Part shown: positions 63,901 through 64,000 of the stretch, in pieces
Layout of the letters: each line of letters begins with the position of its first letter
How positions within the stretch are numbered: the stretch's first letter is position 1
Assembly (NCBI RefSeq): GCF_029227915.1
Contig: NC_079880.1
Span: 6,016,001-6,080,000, forward strand
Length of the DNA: 64,000 bases
Reading direction: 5' to 3'
From: Hydractinia symbiolongicarpus
Lineage: Eukaryota; Cnidaria; Hydrozoa; Anthoathecata; Hydractiniidae
The notes under the pieces: model-generated
What the model was told of the DNA's origin: nothing
Database searches by the model: none
What the model saw: only the letters and a program-made list of their open reading frames with translations
Translations under genes and position numbers: made by a program

Positions 63901-64000
63901 GAAAACTACAAGTCTCATGCGTTTTAGTGGTGAAAAAATAATTTAAATATTTGTTCGGGAAATGATTTTACTTACAGGGTACTTTCTTTGTATACATTCG
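60912..64000 (+). repeat. Right-end domain with private variants
   Basis: Monomers here share variants not seen further left: aatttaaatattcg (or tttg), acttacaggg, gggaattgag in the b monomers at about 61934, 62337 and 63351, ttcaactataagggcc or the related ttcaactataaaggcc, and gggaattcgcggg. The order is about b-c-d-e-c/e-b-c-b-e-d-e-e-b-c-d-e. Spread of the same private variants over several monomer types points to local homogenisation. The final unit is cut by the window end. Confidence 0.75.
61580..61581. other. 41-bp internal deletion junction
   Basis: gagttta (ending 61580) is followed directly by cgagtccggg, removing the 41 bp that normally separate them, including the gtactttctttgtatac and gactatacggg landmarks. 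The monomer is therefore about 162 bp. One base (c) is shared by both parents at the breakpoint. The deletion ends fall at nearly the same two monomer positions as the 49-bp gain at 38866. Confidence 0.85.

Larger units (their letters stand above)
1..64000. repeat. Uninterrupted ~203-bp satellite DNA array
   Basis: The same unit of 202-203 bp repeats head to tail through the entire window; starts are easily followed at 1, 204, 407, 610, 812, 1015, 1218, 1421, 1623, 1826 and so on to a last partial unit at about 63869. That is about 315 monomers, all in one orientation. Near-invariant landmarks in order are: attaag or attcag, gtctcatcaaaaatgaaaac, aagtctcatg, tttagtggtgaaa, an A-rich block around aatttaaa, gaaatgagttta, gtactttctttgtatac, gactatacgggcc, a CGGG cluster, and tcgtttgccggcgattaaac. 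GC is about 38% (hand count of 812-1014: 35 C, 43 G in 203). No unique DNA, mobile element or gene interrupts it. This organisation is typical of eukaryotic centromeric or heterochromatic satellites; the location on a chromosome is inferred, not shown. The family is not one I recognise. Confidence 0.97.

Noticed and set aside
1-64000. CRISPR array or bacterial repeat locus
   Set aside because: There are no short identical repeats alternating with unique spacers; the full 203 bp is repetitive.
1-64000. Transposon or retroelement tandem copies
   Set aside because: No terminal repeats, target-site duplications or transposase or polymerase coding were seen, and no unit is longer than one monomer apart from HORs.
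1-64000. tRNA, 5S rRNA or other Pol III gene cluster
   Set aside because: No A-box/B-box pair (no GGTTCGANNCC), no cloverleaf, and no 5S-like core in the monomer.

Overview
The whole 64-kb window is one uninterrupted tandem satellite array. A head-to-tail monomer of 202-203 bp repeats from the first base to the last, giving about 315 units. I see no gene, RNA gene, transposon, CRISPR array or unique spacer on either strand. Both edges lie inside monomers, so the array continues outside the window. This is the kind of sequence found in eukaryotic centromeric, pericentromeric or other constitutive heterochromatin. I do not recognise the monomer and cannot name the species. The many short open reading frames are by-products of the repeat: 202 and 203 are not multiples of 3, single-base indels are tolerated freely, and the same peptides recur wherever a monomer type recurs.

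For description I start each monomer at its attaag/attcag hexamer. Monomers are sorted by the A-rich stretch just after the shared tttagtg motif: a = gaaaagataattgaaa; b = gaaaattaatttaaaatat; B = gaaaattaatttaaaaaat; c = gaaaaaataatttaaaaaat; d = gaaataataatttaa, usually after catgggctttag; e = ataatttaaaaattcg after catttctgaaaac; f = gaaaaaaaaatttaa; g = gttgaaaaaataaatt. A second, partly linked polymorphism lies about 60 bp downstream: an A form (attcgactatacgggccaag, then cccggg) and a B form (ttttgactatacgggccgag, then tccggg).

These types are arranged in a patchwork of higher-order repeats (HORs) and segmental duplications. Left to right: a 7-mer HOR of 1,419 bp (190-4258); a block of about 2.9 kb present twice, 4,056 bp apart (4440-7340 and 8496-11396), around a 5-mer tandem duplication (6336-8365); a 9-mer of 1,825 bp in tandem (10140-13789); a block of about 2.95 kb present twice, 3,651 bp apart (14885-17836 and 18536-21487); a related block plus a 4-mer of 808-811 bp (21945-24536); a mixed stretch (24537-30044); nested 6-mer (1,215 bp) and 20-mer (4,052 bp) repeats (30045-36802); a 2,280-bp tandem duplication with an out-of-register junction (36587-41147); a mixed g-rich stretch (41148-49114); a 4-mer of 811 bp (49115-51420); a 7-mer of 1,420 bp in tandem (54138-56977) with an older copy at 44608-46027; further long-range block copies 7,501 and 11,354 bp apart; and a right end (60912-64000) with private variants and a 41-bp internal deletion.

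Nothing here works together as a gene system. The biology is structural: repeated unequal exchange and block amplification, a hairpin-capable A/T dyad in many monomers, a CpG-rich GC segment, and in A-form monomers a motif one base short of the CENP-B box core. All periods and boundaries were derived by eye from shared diagnostic variants, and block edges are good to a few tens of bases unless given as exact junctions.
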